Below are positions 53,206 to 60,871 of a DNA stretch of 64,000 nt, piece by piece. The notes beneath the pieces are model-generated. The model worked only from the letters and a program-made list of their open reading frames with translations. It had not been told where the DNA came from and made no database searches. The translations under genes and the position numbers were made by a program. Numbering within the stretch: position 1 is the first letter of the stretch; the number at the start of each line of letters is the position of its first letter. The DNA comes from an uncultured Pelagibacteraceae bacterium (GTDB lineage Bacteria; Pseudomonadota; Alphaproteobacteria; Pelagibacterales; Pelagibacteraceae). The DNA is taken from the NCBI GenBank assembly GCA_902589315.1, contig CACISK010000002.1, positions 1 through 64,000 of the forward strand, read 5' to 3'.

Positions 53206-54105
53206 ATGAATTGGATAATTGTAGCTATTTCTGGGGCTTTTTTTCAAAATCTTAGATCAACTTTACAGAAAAAACTTAATCAAAAAGTATCAACTATTGC
53301 ATCTACTTATGTAAGATTTGCTTTTGCATTACCATTTGGGACAATTTTATTTTTTTTGTATTTTCAAGACTTAAATGTAATTCCTCAAATCCTAAGTCAA
53401 AAAAAATTTATATTTAACGTATTATTAGGTTCAATTTTCCAAATAATTTTTACATTTGTTTTACTTTACTTATTTAGATTTGCTAATTTTGTAGTTGGAA
53501 CTTCATTAAGTAAGACTGAAGTTATTCAGGTTGCGATTTTTGAATATTTGATAATAGGGGACAAATTAAATAAATTTGGAATAACAGGTATCATCGTATC
53601 TACAGTTGGAGTAATTATACTTTCGATTAAAGACTTAAGTTTATTTCTAAAAAACTTATTTTCAAAAACAACTTTAATTGGTTTATCTGCAGGACTTTTC
53701 TTAGGCTTAAGTGTTGTATATTTTAGAGCAGCAGCATTAACTTTAGAAAATTTTAGTAATAACTTTGAAAAAGCTATAGCAACACTCTTTTTTGGTCTAG
53801 TTATTCAAACAACTTTAGTCACTATTTATTTAATCATATTTGAAAAGTCACAATTTAAAAAATTATATGAAAACAAGTACGAATGTTTGTCAGCGGGGTT
53901 AGCTGGATTTCTCGCAACATTATCTTGGTTTTATGCTTTTACGTTAATACAATCTTCATTTGTAAGAGCTATTGGCCAAATAGAATTATTATTTAGCTAT
54001 GTGTCTTCAAAATATATGTTTAAAGAAAAAGTCAAAATTACTGAAATTTTAGGGATAATTATCTTTGTTGTGGGTGTACTAATTTTATTACTTAATAAGA
54101 ACTAA
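53206..54105 (+). CDS. EamA-family (DMT) transporter
   Basis: 299 residues with ten membrane segments in two EamA repeats. WIIVAISGAFFQNLRSTLQKKLNQ at the start marks a subgroup distinct from the two other EamA genes in this window. Second repeat ends FIYVSS-like (FSYVSSKYMFKEKVK) and VVGVLILLLNKN. Exporter with unknown substrate. Its stop overlaps the converging SMR gene by four bases. Confidence 0.83.
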   Translation: MNWIIVAISGAFFQNLRSTLQKKLNQKVSTIASTYVRFAFALPFGTILFFLYFQDLNVIPQILSQKKFIFNVLLGSIFQIIFTFVLLYLFRFANFVVGTSLSKTEVIQVAIFEYLIIGDKLNKFGITGIIVSTVGVIILSIKDLSLFLKNLFSKTTLIGLSAGLFLGLSVVYFRAAALTLENFSNNFEKAIATLFFGLVIQTTLVTIYLIIFEKSQFKKLYENKYECLSAGLAGFLATLSWFYAFTLIQSSFVRAIGQIELLFSYVSSKYMFKEKVKITEILGIIIFVVGVLILLLNKN

Positions 54106-54437
54106 TTAATTCTTCCAAGATAATTAACCATTACCACACCAATAATAATTAAAAAAATTCCAATTAACCCATAAATATTTGGTATCTGGTTATATTTAAT
54201 CATCCCGAAGACTAAAATAGCAGCCACTGTTATACCACTATAAGTAGCATAAGTGAAACCTACAGGTATCATAGACATAGCTTTTGCAAGTCCATACATG
54301 GTAATACACATAAAAGCTATTGATAATATCGTTGGATTTAATTTTGAAAATCCATCTGAAATTTTAGCAAAACTATTTGCGGCAATTCCTGTTGATATAG
54401 CTAATACTAAATAAATGTAACCAGATAATGGTTTCAT
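54102..54437 (-). CDS. Small multidrug resistance (SMR) family protein, second of pair
   Basis: 111 residues, four membrane segments. SMR features: YLVLAISTGIAANSFAKISDGF, PVGFTYATYSGITVAAI, LIIIGVVMVNYLG. The conserved membrane glutamate of EmrE (usually in the first helix as AExxxT) is replaced (A-STGIAAN), so it may work as the partner half of a paired transporter rather than alone. Starts four bases inside the end of the other SMR gene, which is about as long. Confidence 0.78.
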   Translation of the reverse strand: MKPLSGYIYLVLAISTGIAANSFAKISDGFSKLNPTILSIAFMCITMYGLAKAMSMIPVGFTYATYSGITVAAILVFGMIKYNQIPNIYGLIGIFLIIIGVVMVNYLGRIN

Positions 54438-54769
54438 TTATTTGTTCCTAATAAGTTAACTATTAAGACACCCGAGATAATTAAAATCAATCCAATTATT
54501 GTATAAAAATTTGGTACTTGATTAAATTTTATAACACCAACAGCAGCTGTAGCAATTATACATAGGCCTGCAAAAGAGGCATATGTTATTCCAACTGGTA
54601 TACTTTTCATAACTAAAGACAAAGTATACATGCATCCAACAATTGTTACTGCTGTGATTATGCTAGGTATTAATAATGTAAAACCTTGAGCACTTTTAGC
54701 AAAACTATTTGAGGTTGTTCCAAGAATTACTGCGATTAATAAAATTATATAAGCAGTTATATTATTCAT
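54434..54769 (-). CDS. Small multidrug resistance (SMR) family protein, first of pair
   Basis: 111 residues from the ATG at 54769; the longer frame runs into the upstream gene. Four membrane segments. Motifs are ILLIAVILGTTSNSFAKSAQGF, VMKSIPVGITYASFAGLCI and LIISGVLIVNLLG. As in its neighbour, the EmrE-type glutamate in helix one is not present (ILGTTSN). Equal length and 4-base overlap with the second SMR gene fit a paired SMR transporter. It overlaps the isomerase stop by eight bases. Confidence 0.78.
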   Translation of the reverse strand: MNNITAYIILLIAVILGTTSNSFAKSAQGFTLLIPSIITAVTIVGCMYTLSLVMKSIPVGITYASFAGLCIIATAAVGVIKFNQVPNFYTIIGLILIISGVLIVNLLGTNK

Positions 54770-55358
54770 TTGCCTTCGACCATTTGATTGCATCTTCCAT
54801 TCTATCATCTCCCCAGAATATTTCATTTTTTACAACAAATGACGGACTTCCAAATATTTTATTTTTTCTAGCTTTTTCTGTATTTGATAAATAAATATTA
54901 TTTATTTCCTCGGAGCTTGCCTCTGAAACAATCTTTTCTTTATCTAAGCTTAGTTTTTTGCAGATTTCACTCAAGTTGGGTTCAACAGCAGGCTCTTTTC
55001 CTTCTTGAAACCATCGTTTATATGTAAGCTGAACGTAATCTACACCCCAGTTATTTTTTAAACCTAATATTGCAATTTTATTAGCTAAATCAAATTCTGT
55101 TAAAGGGTAAGGAACTGGTGTTTTGGCAAAAAATCCATAATTTTTTGCTCGTCTTTCTATATCCCTCCACATGTAATCTACTTTATTTTTTTTTTCTTTA
55201 GGAAAGGGAACATTGTTCATTTCTTTCATTATTGCTCTCACACTAAAAGGAGTCCAATTAAACTTAAATTGGTGTTGTTTTTCTGCTTCTAGTGCTCGAG
55301 TAACTGAAAGATAAGTATAAGTGCTTCCGATAGAAAAATAAAAATCTATGTTGTTCAC
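54762..55358 (-). CDS. DsbA/GST-kappa-fold isomerase (2-hydroxychromene-2-carboxylate isomerase-like)
   Basis: 198 residues of thioredoxin-like fold with helical insertion. FYFSIGSTYTYLSVTRAL has serine at the position of the DsbA cysteine, as in the glutathione-dependent HCCA isomerases and GST kappa; KIFGSPSFVVKNEIFWGDDRM carries the cis-proline loop. Known members isomerise a ring-opened naphthalene intermediate. The substrate here is unknown; it may belong to the small-protein operon starting immediately upstream (the next gene's stop at 55359 is adjacent). Confidence 0.83.
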   Translation of the reverse strand: MNNIDFYFSIGSTYTYLSVTRALEAEKQHQFKFNWTPFSVRAIMKEMNNVPFPKEKKNKVDYMWRDIERRAKNYGFFAKTPVPYPLTEFDLANKIAILGLKNNWGVDYVQLTYKRWFQEGKEPAVEPNLSEICKKLSLDKEKIVSEASSEEINNIYLSNTEKARKNKIFGSPSFVVKNEIFWGDDRMEDAIKWSKANE

Positions 55359-55679
55359 TTATTTTGACATTGGCGTTGCACCAGTCTCTAAACTAATCAT
55401 TTTACCATCTTGGTATTTGTAGACTGCCATAACTGCTTCTACATTACCATCATCAAATGTTACGAACGCATGATGAACACCAACTTCATCATTTTCATAA
55501 ACAATTCTAGTTTTGTCTTGCTTGATATCACCACTCATTGCCCATTTGATCACATCACCTTTAGTTAAAACACTACCTGATTTATGCATTGTGAATTTAA
55601 AATCATCGTGCAAAAGTTCATTCATTGCTGCTTCATCTTTATTTTTAATTGCAGTACTATATTTTTCTAATATTGACAT
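55359..55679 (-). CDS. NTF2/SnoaL-like small protein (copy A)
   Basis: 106 residues, predicted NTF2-like cone fold: an N-terminal helix MSILEKYSTAIKNKDEAAMNELL, then beta strands ending DGKMISLETGATPM. It is clearly paralogous to the protein at 57989-58318 (shared MSILEK, YENDEVG/FENDEIG, DGNVEAVM/DGNTEALM and LETGAT). SnoaL-like proteins range from polyketide cyclases to ligand binders; no catalytic residue can be named. AAGGAG precedes the ATG. It is the last of the small-protein operon and abuts the isomerase gene. Confidence 0.7.
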   Translation of the reverse strand: MSILEKYSTAIKNKDEAAMNELLHDDFKFTMHKSGSVLTKGDVIKWAMSGDIKQDKTRIVYENDEVGVHHAFVTFDDGNVEAVMAVYKYQDGKMISLETGATPMSK

Positions 55680-55691
55680 TTTTTTTCTCCT

Positions 55692-55982
55692 TTATGCTCC
55701 TTTAATTATTAATGTATTTGATAATGTATTATCTAATCTAATTTGTCTGATAGGTTTATATATTTCTGAATTGTACCACTCAAAAACTTTTTCATAAGAT
55801 GGGAATTTAATAACAACAGTTCTTGGATATTTCCACTCACCCTCAATGACTTCATTTTCGCCACCTCTTATGATGTATTCACCGCCAAACTTTTGAGCAG
55901 TTGGAGGAGCTTTTTCCAAATACTCTTTGTAATTTTCAGGATTTAAAACGTTAATGTTTAGTATGATATATCCCGAAGGCAT
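55692..55982 (-). CDS. DUF1330-family small protein
   Basis: 96 residues. Fits DUF1330: PSGYIILNINVLNPENYKEYLE, GEYIIRGGENEVIEGEWKYPRTVVIKFPS, then WYNSEIYKPIRQIR. The family is a dimeric ferredoxin-like barrel with no firm function, often found near degradation or tailoring genes. It is 23 bases after the preceding small gene and 12 bases before the NTF2-like gene. No signal peptide. Confidence 0.75.
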   Translation of the reverse strand: MPSGYIILNINVLNPENYKEYLEKAPPTAQKFGGEYIIRGGENEVIEGEWKYPRTVVIKFPSYEKVFEWYNSEIYKPIRQIRLDNTLSNTLIIKGA

Positions 55983-56005
55983 TACAAATCCTATTACAAA
56001 AGTTA

Positions 56006-56296
56006 TTACATATCTACTTTATTTAACTCGTAGATACTGTAACTTTCCATAACTTCATTCATAATAGGAGCTGAGACTGGATTGCTTCCATCTATAAACG
56101 CTTTAAGTGCAGCTTTATCAGTCACAAAAATTTTAAACATCACTGTTTTTTTGTCAGGTGCAACTGTTCCAATTGTTTTTGATACATTTGCAACTTTCGA
56201 TCTTTCTGCCATACCAGCATCTGATTGCATAAAGCCCATAAATTTTTCTAACATACCTTCTTTTAAATGAGCTACTACTAGTGTTTCTGTTTCCAT
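56006..56296 (-). CDS. Dimeric alpha/beta-barrel-like small protein
   Basis: 96 residues. TLVVAHLKEGMLEKFMGFMQ followed by KTVMFKIFVTDKAALKAFID and MNEVMESYSIYEL fits the ferredoxin-like dimeric barrel found in ABM monooxygenases, but I cannot place it in a named family. No signal peptide or cysteine. GAAAGGAT precedes the ATG. Genes on both sides are similar-sized barrel or cupin proteins. Confidence 0.6.
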   Translation of the reverse strand: METETLVVAHLKEGMLEKFMGFMQSDAGMAERSKVANVSKTIGTVAPDKKTVMFKIFVTDKAALKAFIDGSNPVSAPIMNEVMESYSIYELNKVDM

Positions 56297-56323
56297 ATTT
56301 TATCCTTTCTTTATATTGATTGT

Positions 56324-56614
56324 TTATCCACTAAAATTTTCCATAAAATCTTCATGCATCGGTGTAACCTTTGCTGAATCTAAATCCACGCCTGCTTCAG
56401 CTCTTGCTGCATGAAGTTCTTTGTCATTTTTAAATGCTTCAAAACCTTCCATGGTTGCATACTTAACGATTACAGTAAATTTTGTAGGGTCTTCTTTTGA
56501 TACACCTGCAAAAATAATCGTAGCACCAAATCCTTTAATTTTTTCAGCATTCGCTTTTACCATATTCATCCATGATGAAAGTGATTTTATATTTTCTTCT
56601 ATTTTAATTATCAT
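56324..56614 (-). CDS. Dimeric alpha/beta-barrel-like small protein
   Basis: 96 residues, pattern IKGFGATIIFAGVSKEDPTKFTVIV then FEAFKNDKELHAARAEAGVDLDSAKVTPM, resembling the ferredoxin-like barrel. It shares the layout of the 93-residue protein at 57350 (DPTKFTVIVKYAT versus DNPNKVHIVMETP, then a helix starting with F). Function unknown. GAGAGGAAA precedes the ATG, 13 bases after the cupin gene's stop. Confidence 0.6.
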   Translation of the reverse strand: MIIKIEENIKSLSSWMNMVKANAEKIKGFGATIIFAGVSKEDPTKFTVIVKYATMEGFEAFKNDKELHAARAEAGVDLDSAKVTPMHEDFMENFSG

Positions 56615-56627
56615 TTCTGTTTCCTCT

Positions 56628-57026
56628 CTATTTAACTGGATTTACAATCTTCTGACCTTCAACACCGATTGCAACCACTATTGCTTTAGCAGGCACATTT
56701 CCTATATTTCGAGATTCATGTGCAATACCGACATCTTCAACAAATGCATCACCAGCCTTATAAACTTTGGTTTTGCCATCCATCGTAAGCTCAATTTCAC
56801 CTTGTTGGATCATTATTAATACTGGAAAGGAATGTGTGTGAGGTTTTACTGGAGCTCCTACAGGGACAGTAAATTCAAAAGCTGTTATTTTTGCTTTACC
56901 CGATGGATAAACAATTTCATTTCCCATACCAGTTTCACTTGTTGATAATATTCTCTTTACATGACCATCTGCAAAGCAATTTGAAGTAAAGATACTTAAG
57001 AATAATACGACTATAATTTTTTTCAT
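56628..57026 (-). CDS. Secreted cupin-domain protein
   Basis: 132 residues. Signal peptide KIIVVLFLSIFTSNCFA before DGHVK; the cysteine near the cleavage site could instead be a lipobox, though it lies one residue off. A single cupin: PVKPHTHSFPVLIMIQQGEIELTM and AGDAFVEDVGIAHESRN carry the metal histidines and glutamate region. Probably a periplasmic metal-binding cupin, either enzyme or sensor. Substrate unknown. AGGAAA before the ATG. Confidence 0.75.
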   Translation of the reverse strand: MKKIIVVLFLSIFTSNCFADGHVKRILSTSETGMGNEIVYPSGKAKITAFEFTVPVGAPVKPHTHSFPVLIMIQQGEIELTMDGKTKVYKAGDAFVEDVGIAHESRNIGNVPAKAIVVAIGVEGQKIVNPVK

Positions 57027-57043
57027 AAATTTTCCTATATTGT

Positions 57044-57331
57044 TTAACTATTAAAATTGAATACTTCCTCTTTTACCTCTGTAAATTGATGTGGTTCAAA
57101 AAAATCATTCATAGCAGAAAGTTGCTCATTAATAGCATCGGTGCTTTCAGCCATCCAATGACAGAACATAGTCATTGTCTCATCAGGAGTGTAGTATGTC
57201 ATTTGACATTTGGCCTTATCACTTGTTGATGATTCAATTATTTGTTCTCTAGTCATTCCGCCTAAAGTTTCATTAAATTTTTCTTTCATTTCTTTAGATT
57301 TAAACGTGTGAGTTACCATATAGTATTTCAT
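57044..57331 (-). CDS. Small protein with barrel-like pattern, unknown
   Basis: 95 residues. KYYMVTHTFKSKEMKEKF, KCQMTYYTPDETMTMFCHWMAESTDAINEQLS and FTEVKEEVFNF. The CHWMAEST stretch, with an adjacent helix, resembles DUF4242/nickel-binding-barrel style proteins, but I am not certain of the family. The cysteine-histidine pair is a possible metal site. GGAAGG before the ATG. Confidence 0.55.
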   Translation of the reverse strand: MKYYMVTHTFKSKEMKEKFNETLGGMTREQIIESSTSDKAKCQMTYYTPDETMTMFCHWMAESTDAINEQLSAMNDFFEPHQFTEVKEEVFNFNS

Positions 57332-57349
57332 ATTACCTTCCAGTTTGTT

Positions 57350-57631
57350 TTAATCTGAGCAAACGCTCATCATTGTTGTTTCTTGTTTGTGTCCAGATTC
57401 TTCGATTACTTTAGCATTATCTGGGTCTTGCATAAATTTTTGCATTGTATCTGCTGCGGGAGTCTCCATGACTATATGAACTTTATTTGGATTATCTATT
57501 TCATTTCCAACATAAACTGTTTTTATACCAGCAGCTTCCCTAGGTTCTTTATGGGCATCAAAAGATTTTTTCCAGTGATCCCAATCTTTTACTTCAAAAC
57601 TACCTACCATCTTCACCATTATTCGCCCCAC
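57350..57631 (-). CDS. Small barrel-like protein (DUF3764-type pattern), unknown
   Basis: 93 residues. VKMVGSFEVKDWDHWKKSFDAHKEPREAAGIKTVYVGNE, NPNKVHIVMETPAADTMQKFM and HKQETTMMSVCSD. The DHWKKSFDAHKEPREAAG region resembles the dimeric-barrel proteins annotated as hypothetical or DUF3764-like. It overlaps the start of the adjacent cupin gene by 13 bases. Function unknown. Confidence 0.55.
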   Translation of the reverse strand: MGRIMVKMVGSFEVKDWDHWKKSFDAHKEPREAAGIKTVYVGNEIDNPNKVHIVMETPAADTMQKFMQDPDNAKVIEESGHKQETTMMSVCSD

Positions 57632-57975
57632 ACTCCACCAAACTCGTATGCAATAACTGGCTCATCACCAACTACCCATGCATCATGACCTGGTTTAACT
57701 GAGTAAGCGCTACCGGCGGTATAAGTAATTTCTGTTCCATCGTCATGTTTTGCACACACAGTTCCTTTTACAATAACCCCAATATGATTTGCCTGACAAC
57801 TTGCAGCGTCGGAGTCTATTTTTGGTTTAACATCTTTTGACCATTTCCAACCTGGTTGAAGTTTAATTTGTACTAACCTCTGTCCACCAACATTCACATG
57901 GTACATGTCTGCATTGTCAAATTGTTTAAATTCCTGATCTGGTTTATCAAAACTTTTTGTTTCTGCGCCACTCAT
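57619..57975 (-). CDS. Cupin-domain protein
   Basis: 118 residues, cytoplasmic (no signal peptide). Cupin with RLVQIKLQPGWKWSKDVKP, ANHIGVIVKGTVCAKHDDGTEITYTAGSAYSVKPGHDAWVVGDEP. Metal-site histidines are fewer than in classical cupins: NHIGVI and GHDAWV are the only likely ones. Overlaps the next barrel-like gene by 13 bases. AAGGAGG precedes the ATG. The GHDAWVVGDEP segment occurs in many small stress-related cupins. Confidence 0.75.
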   Translation of the reverse strand: MSGAETKSFDKPDQEFKQFDNADMYHVNVGGQRLVQIKLQPGWKWSKDVKPKIDSDAASCQANHIGVIVKGTVCAKHDDGTEITYTAGSAYSVKPGHDAWVVGDEPVIAYEFGGVWGE

Positions 57976-57988
57976 AATCCTCCTTAAT

Positions 57989-58318
57989 TTATTCTTTTGG
58001 TAATTTTGTTGCGCCTGTTTCTACTTCGATGATTTTTCCATCTTTGAACTTCCAACAACACATTAACGCCTCTGTGTTTCCATCTTGATAAGTCACATAA
58101 GAATGATCAAAACCTATCTCATCATTTTCAAAAAGAATTCTATGTTTAACAGGACTCATCATTCCTTTACTTACAGCCTCTATCATACCTTCTTTACCCA
58201 TATGCACATATTCGCCTTTAAGATGAGAAAACATCTTATATTCTTCATGCACTAACTCTCCAGCTGCAGCCCCATCCTTTTCCAAAATTGCTTTATTAAG
58301 TTTTTCTAAAATTGACAT
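57989..58318 (-). CDS. NTF2/SnoaL-like small protein (copy B)
   Basis: 109 residues, paralogue of the 55359 protein: MSILEKLNKAILEKDGAAAGELV, FENDEIGFDHSYVTYQDGNTEALMCCWK and VETGATKLP. NTF2-like fold expected. The identity to copy A is obvious by eye over most of the length, so one arose from the other within this operon. Function unknown. AAGGAG before the ATG. Confidence 0.7.
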   Translation of the reverse strand: MSILEKLNKAILEKDGAAAGELVHEEYKMFSHLKGEYVHMGKEGMIEAVSKGMMSPVKHRILFENDEIGFDHSYVTYQDGNTEALMCCWKFKDGKIIEVETGATKLPKE

Positions 58319-58326
58319 ATTTCTCC

Positions 58327-58794
58327 TTAGTTTAAATTATAATTTCCTGTAATTTCATTGTAAGAATGAACAATCCCTTCTTGTGCAGAATTCATACCTT
58401 TTATAGTCGCAGTTCCACCACCTGATATATTTTCATACTTTCCAGTTCCACTTACATATTTCCATCTCAACATTTTTCCAAAAACACCTTTATATTGCGA
58501 AGTTGCTGTTCCACCATCTTCAAATTTATTTACGCAAGTACCACTTTCATATCCTTTTCCTGCAAAAACAACTATTGAACCTACGCATCTCATTGAAGAT
58601 TTATCTCCAAAAGTCGTTCCATCTAATGCTTTTAAACCCAACATACCATCATAGATAATTGTAAAATTACCTTTATCGTCACCTAAAACCTTTGATGTAC
58701 CTGCAAAAAAACCGTTTTGTTTAATTTGTCCTTGTTCAGCAAAAGCTGTGCTCGACATAAATATGATAATTAAAAAAAAATATAATTTTTTCAT
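58327..58794 (-). CDS. Secreted beta-rich protein, unknown
   Basis: 155 residues with a signal peptide KLYFFLIIIFMSSTAFA before EQGQIKQ. The mature part is rich in glycine and beta strands: MRCVGSIVVFAGKGYESGTC (two cysteines likely paired) and SGTGKYENISGGGTAT. The GTGKYENISGGGT stretch resembles the allene-oxide-cyclase-type or dirigent-like eight-stranded barrel, which binds small hydrophobic molecules. It is the only exported protein besides the cupin at 56628 in this operon. Confidence 0.65.
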   Translation of the reverse strand: MKKLYFFLIIIFMSSTAFAEQGQIKQNGFFAGTSKVLGDDKGNFTIIYDGMLGLKALDGTTFGDKSSMRCVGSIVVFAGKGYESGTCVNKFEDGGTATSQYKGVFGKMLRWKYVSGTGKYENISGGGTATIKGMNSAQEGIVHSYNEITGNYNLN

Positions 58795-58800
58795 AAACTC

Positions 58801-59175
58801 TTACTTTTTCATTGCATTGAACATGCTCAATGTGTCATCAAACGCAATAAACAATGTCAGTTTACCATCATCGCTTACTTCAAAATAATGACCAAAAATA
58901 GTATCCATGCCATCTGCCTTAGCAATTGCTTTAACAAACACTTTATTCCCCTCACTTATCATCATATCAGGGGTTACTGAAAAATTACTCCATAGATCTG
59001 GAACTTGCATCATGGTTTTCATATATGCTTCTTTGCCTTTATGAGTTCCTGACATTGGATGCTTATCTCCAGGATAAATCCAAGTGATATCATCATGTAC
59101 CATTTCCATAAATCCCTCCATATCTCCTTTGCCAAAAAGTTCATATCCTTTTTTAACTACTTCTTTTGCGTTCAT
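58801..59175 (-). CDS. NTF2/SnoaL-like small protein
   Basis: 124 residues, SnoaL-type: VVKKGYELFGKGDMEGFMEMVHDDITWIYPGDKHPMSGTHKG, EGNKVFVKAIAKADG and FGHYFEVSDDGKLTLF. It is not a close copy of the two NTF2-like proteins downstream. The aspartates and histidine in HDDITW and GDKHPM are the usual SnoaL pocket residues. First gene of the operon, about 80 bases after cysK on the same strand. AAAGGAA before the ATG. Confidence 0.75.
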   Translation of the reverse strand: MNAKEVVKKGYELFGKGDMEGFMEMVHDDITWIYPGDKHPMSGTHKGKEAYMKTMMQVPDLWSNFSVTPDMMISEGNKVFVKAIAKADGMDTIFGHYFEVSDDGKLTLFIAFDDTLSMFNAMKK

Positions 59176-59257
59176 AAAATTCCTTTGATTATTAGATAAT
59201 ATTTATTTATTCTAAATTAAAAATGTAATGGTTTTATTACAGTGCTGGTATGCGTGA

Positions 59258-60259
59258 TTATATCCAGTCGGGATAAGGTAAACCTTTTTCAATTAAAAAA
59301 GGTTTATTAAACATCTTTGAGTTGTATCTGTCTGATTTGTCGCAAAGAATAGTGACAATAGTTTTTCCTGGGCCTAGTTTTTTACCCAATCTAATTGCAC
59401 CTGCAATATTTACTCCACAACTTGTTCCAAGACTTAAACCTTCATTTTTGATTAAATCATATAGTATTGGCAAAGATTCTTTATCTTCAATTGAAAAGGC
59501 TCCATCTATTTTTGCTTCTGCAAAATTAGCAGTTACTCTGCTGGATCCAATACCCTCAGTTATTGATCCACCTTCAGCTTTTAACTCGCCGTTTTCAATG
59601 TGATTGTAAAGAGAGGATCCCTTTGGATCTGATAGATAAATTTTTATATCTTTATTTTTTTCTTTTAAAAAACTACTTACTCCACCAATTGTTCCTCCAG
59701 TTCCAGAAGAACATACAAATCCGTCAACTTTTCCTTCCGTTTGCTCCCATATCTCAGGACCCGTTGTATAGTAGTGACCTTTAGAGTTTGCGGTATTATC
59801 AAATTGGTTTGCCCAGACAACTCCATGATTATTTGAACTTTTTAGCTCCTCAGCCATTCTAGCAGCAATTTTAACAAAGTTATTTTCATCTTTATAAGGT
59901 TTTGGTGGAACCAATTTCAAATCTGCACCAATATTTCTTAATGTATCTTTTTTTTCTTGAGTTTGATTATCGTTCATTACAATAATAGTTTTGTAACCTA
60001 GTGAATTTCCTAATAAACATAATCCAATCCCAGTATTTCCTGCAGTACCTTCCACAATTATTCCGCCTTTAGATATTAATTTTTTTTCTTCAGCGTCTTT
60101 TATAAGAGCAAGTGCTGCTCTGTCTTTTACAGATCCTCCTGGATTTAAAAATTCAGCTTTACCATAAATATTACAACCAGTTATCTCAGATGCAGCTTTT
60201 AGTTTTATTAAAGGAGTATTTCCAATTGATTGGATAAAATCATCCTTGTAATTTTTCAT
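59258..60259 (-). CDS. cysK: Cysteine synthase (O-acetylserine sulfhydrylase)
   Basis: 333-residue PLP enzyme that makes cysteine from O-acetylserine and sulfide. The PLP lysine is in GGSVKDRAALALI; VEGTAGNTGIGLC, CSSGTGGTIGGVSS and SLGTSCGVNIAGA are the phosphate and substrate loops. Length slightly above CysK of enterobacteria. Its start overlaps the cysE stop by one base, as expected for a cysteine synthase complex. A small unnamed gap with a weak repeat (GTAAT/ATTAC near 59224-59240) separates it from the small-protein operon. Confidence 0.92.
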   Translation of the reverse strand: MKNYKDDFIQSIGNTPLIKLKAASEITGCNIYGKAEFLNPGGSVKDRAALALIKDAEEKKLISKGGIIVEGTAGNTGIGLCLLGNSLGYKTIIVMNDNQTQEKKDTLRNIGADLKLVPPKPYKDENNFVKIAARMAEELKSSNNHGVVWANQFDNTANSKGHYYTTGPEIWEQTEGKVDGFVCSSGTGGTIGGVSSFLKEKNKDIKIYLSDPKGSSLYNHIENGELKAEGGSITEGIGSSRVTANFAEAKIDGAFSIEDKESLPILYDLIKNEGLSLGTSCGVNIAGAIRLGKKLGPGKTIVTILCDKSDRYNSKMFNKPFLIEKGLPYPDWI

Positions 60260-60834
60260 TATTCGTTTTCCTCACTGCCATTAGTTACAGCATAAGGTTT
60301 AAATTCTTCAGTTGCTGTTCCAACATTCTTAGCAGGTATTCCTACCATAACAGCATTTTCAGGAACATTTTTTGTGACAACTGCATTCGCACCAATTTTA
60401 GCATTTTTTCCAACTATTACTGGCCCTAAAATTTGAGCACCTGAACCAACTACAACATTGTCACGAAGAGTAGGGTGTCTCTTAACTTCTCTTTGATCAT
60501 TAGAATTAATACTAGGGGATATTCCACCTAAAGTAACCATATGATAAATAGTTACATTGTCTGCGATGTCTGATGTTTCTCCAATTACAACTCCCATACC
60601 ATGATCAATAAATAAATTTTTTCCAATCTTTGCTTTAGGGTGAATTTCAATACCAGTCAAGAAGCGGGAAAACTGAGAAATAATTCTTGCGATAAGATCA
60701 AATTTTGCAGTAGCAAAAAAATTTGCAATTCTGTGAAAAAATACAGCCTTAACGCCAGGGTATGTTAAAATTACACTTAGCTTTGATCTTGCTGCTGGAT
60801 CCCTATCAATAATTGATTGCAAATAGTCATTCAT
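60259..60834 (-). CDS. cysE: Serine O-acetyltransferase
   Basis: 191 residues, short-form CysE. It acetylates serine with acetyl-CoA and is the feedback-controlled first step of cysteine synthesis. The left-handed beta-helix is visible as hexapeptide repeats with [56 protein letters not shown] and [14 protein letters not shown]. The N-terminal helical domain is reduced. Coupled to cysK by a one-base overlap. ATG at 60834. Confidence 0.92.
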   Translation of the reverse strand: MNDYLQSIIDRDPAARSKLSVILTYPGVKAVFFHRIANFFATAKFDLIARIISQFSRFLTGIEIHPKAKIGKNLFIDHGMGVVIGETSDIADNVTIYHMVTLGGISPSINSNDQREVKRHPTLRDNVVVGSGAQILGPVIVGKNAKIGANAVVTKNVPENAVMVGIPAKNVGTATEEFKPYAVTNGSEENE

Positions 60835-60871
60835 AGACTGCCTATATAGTTATTAATGTTGAAATTTAAAG

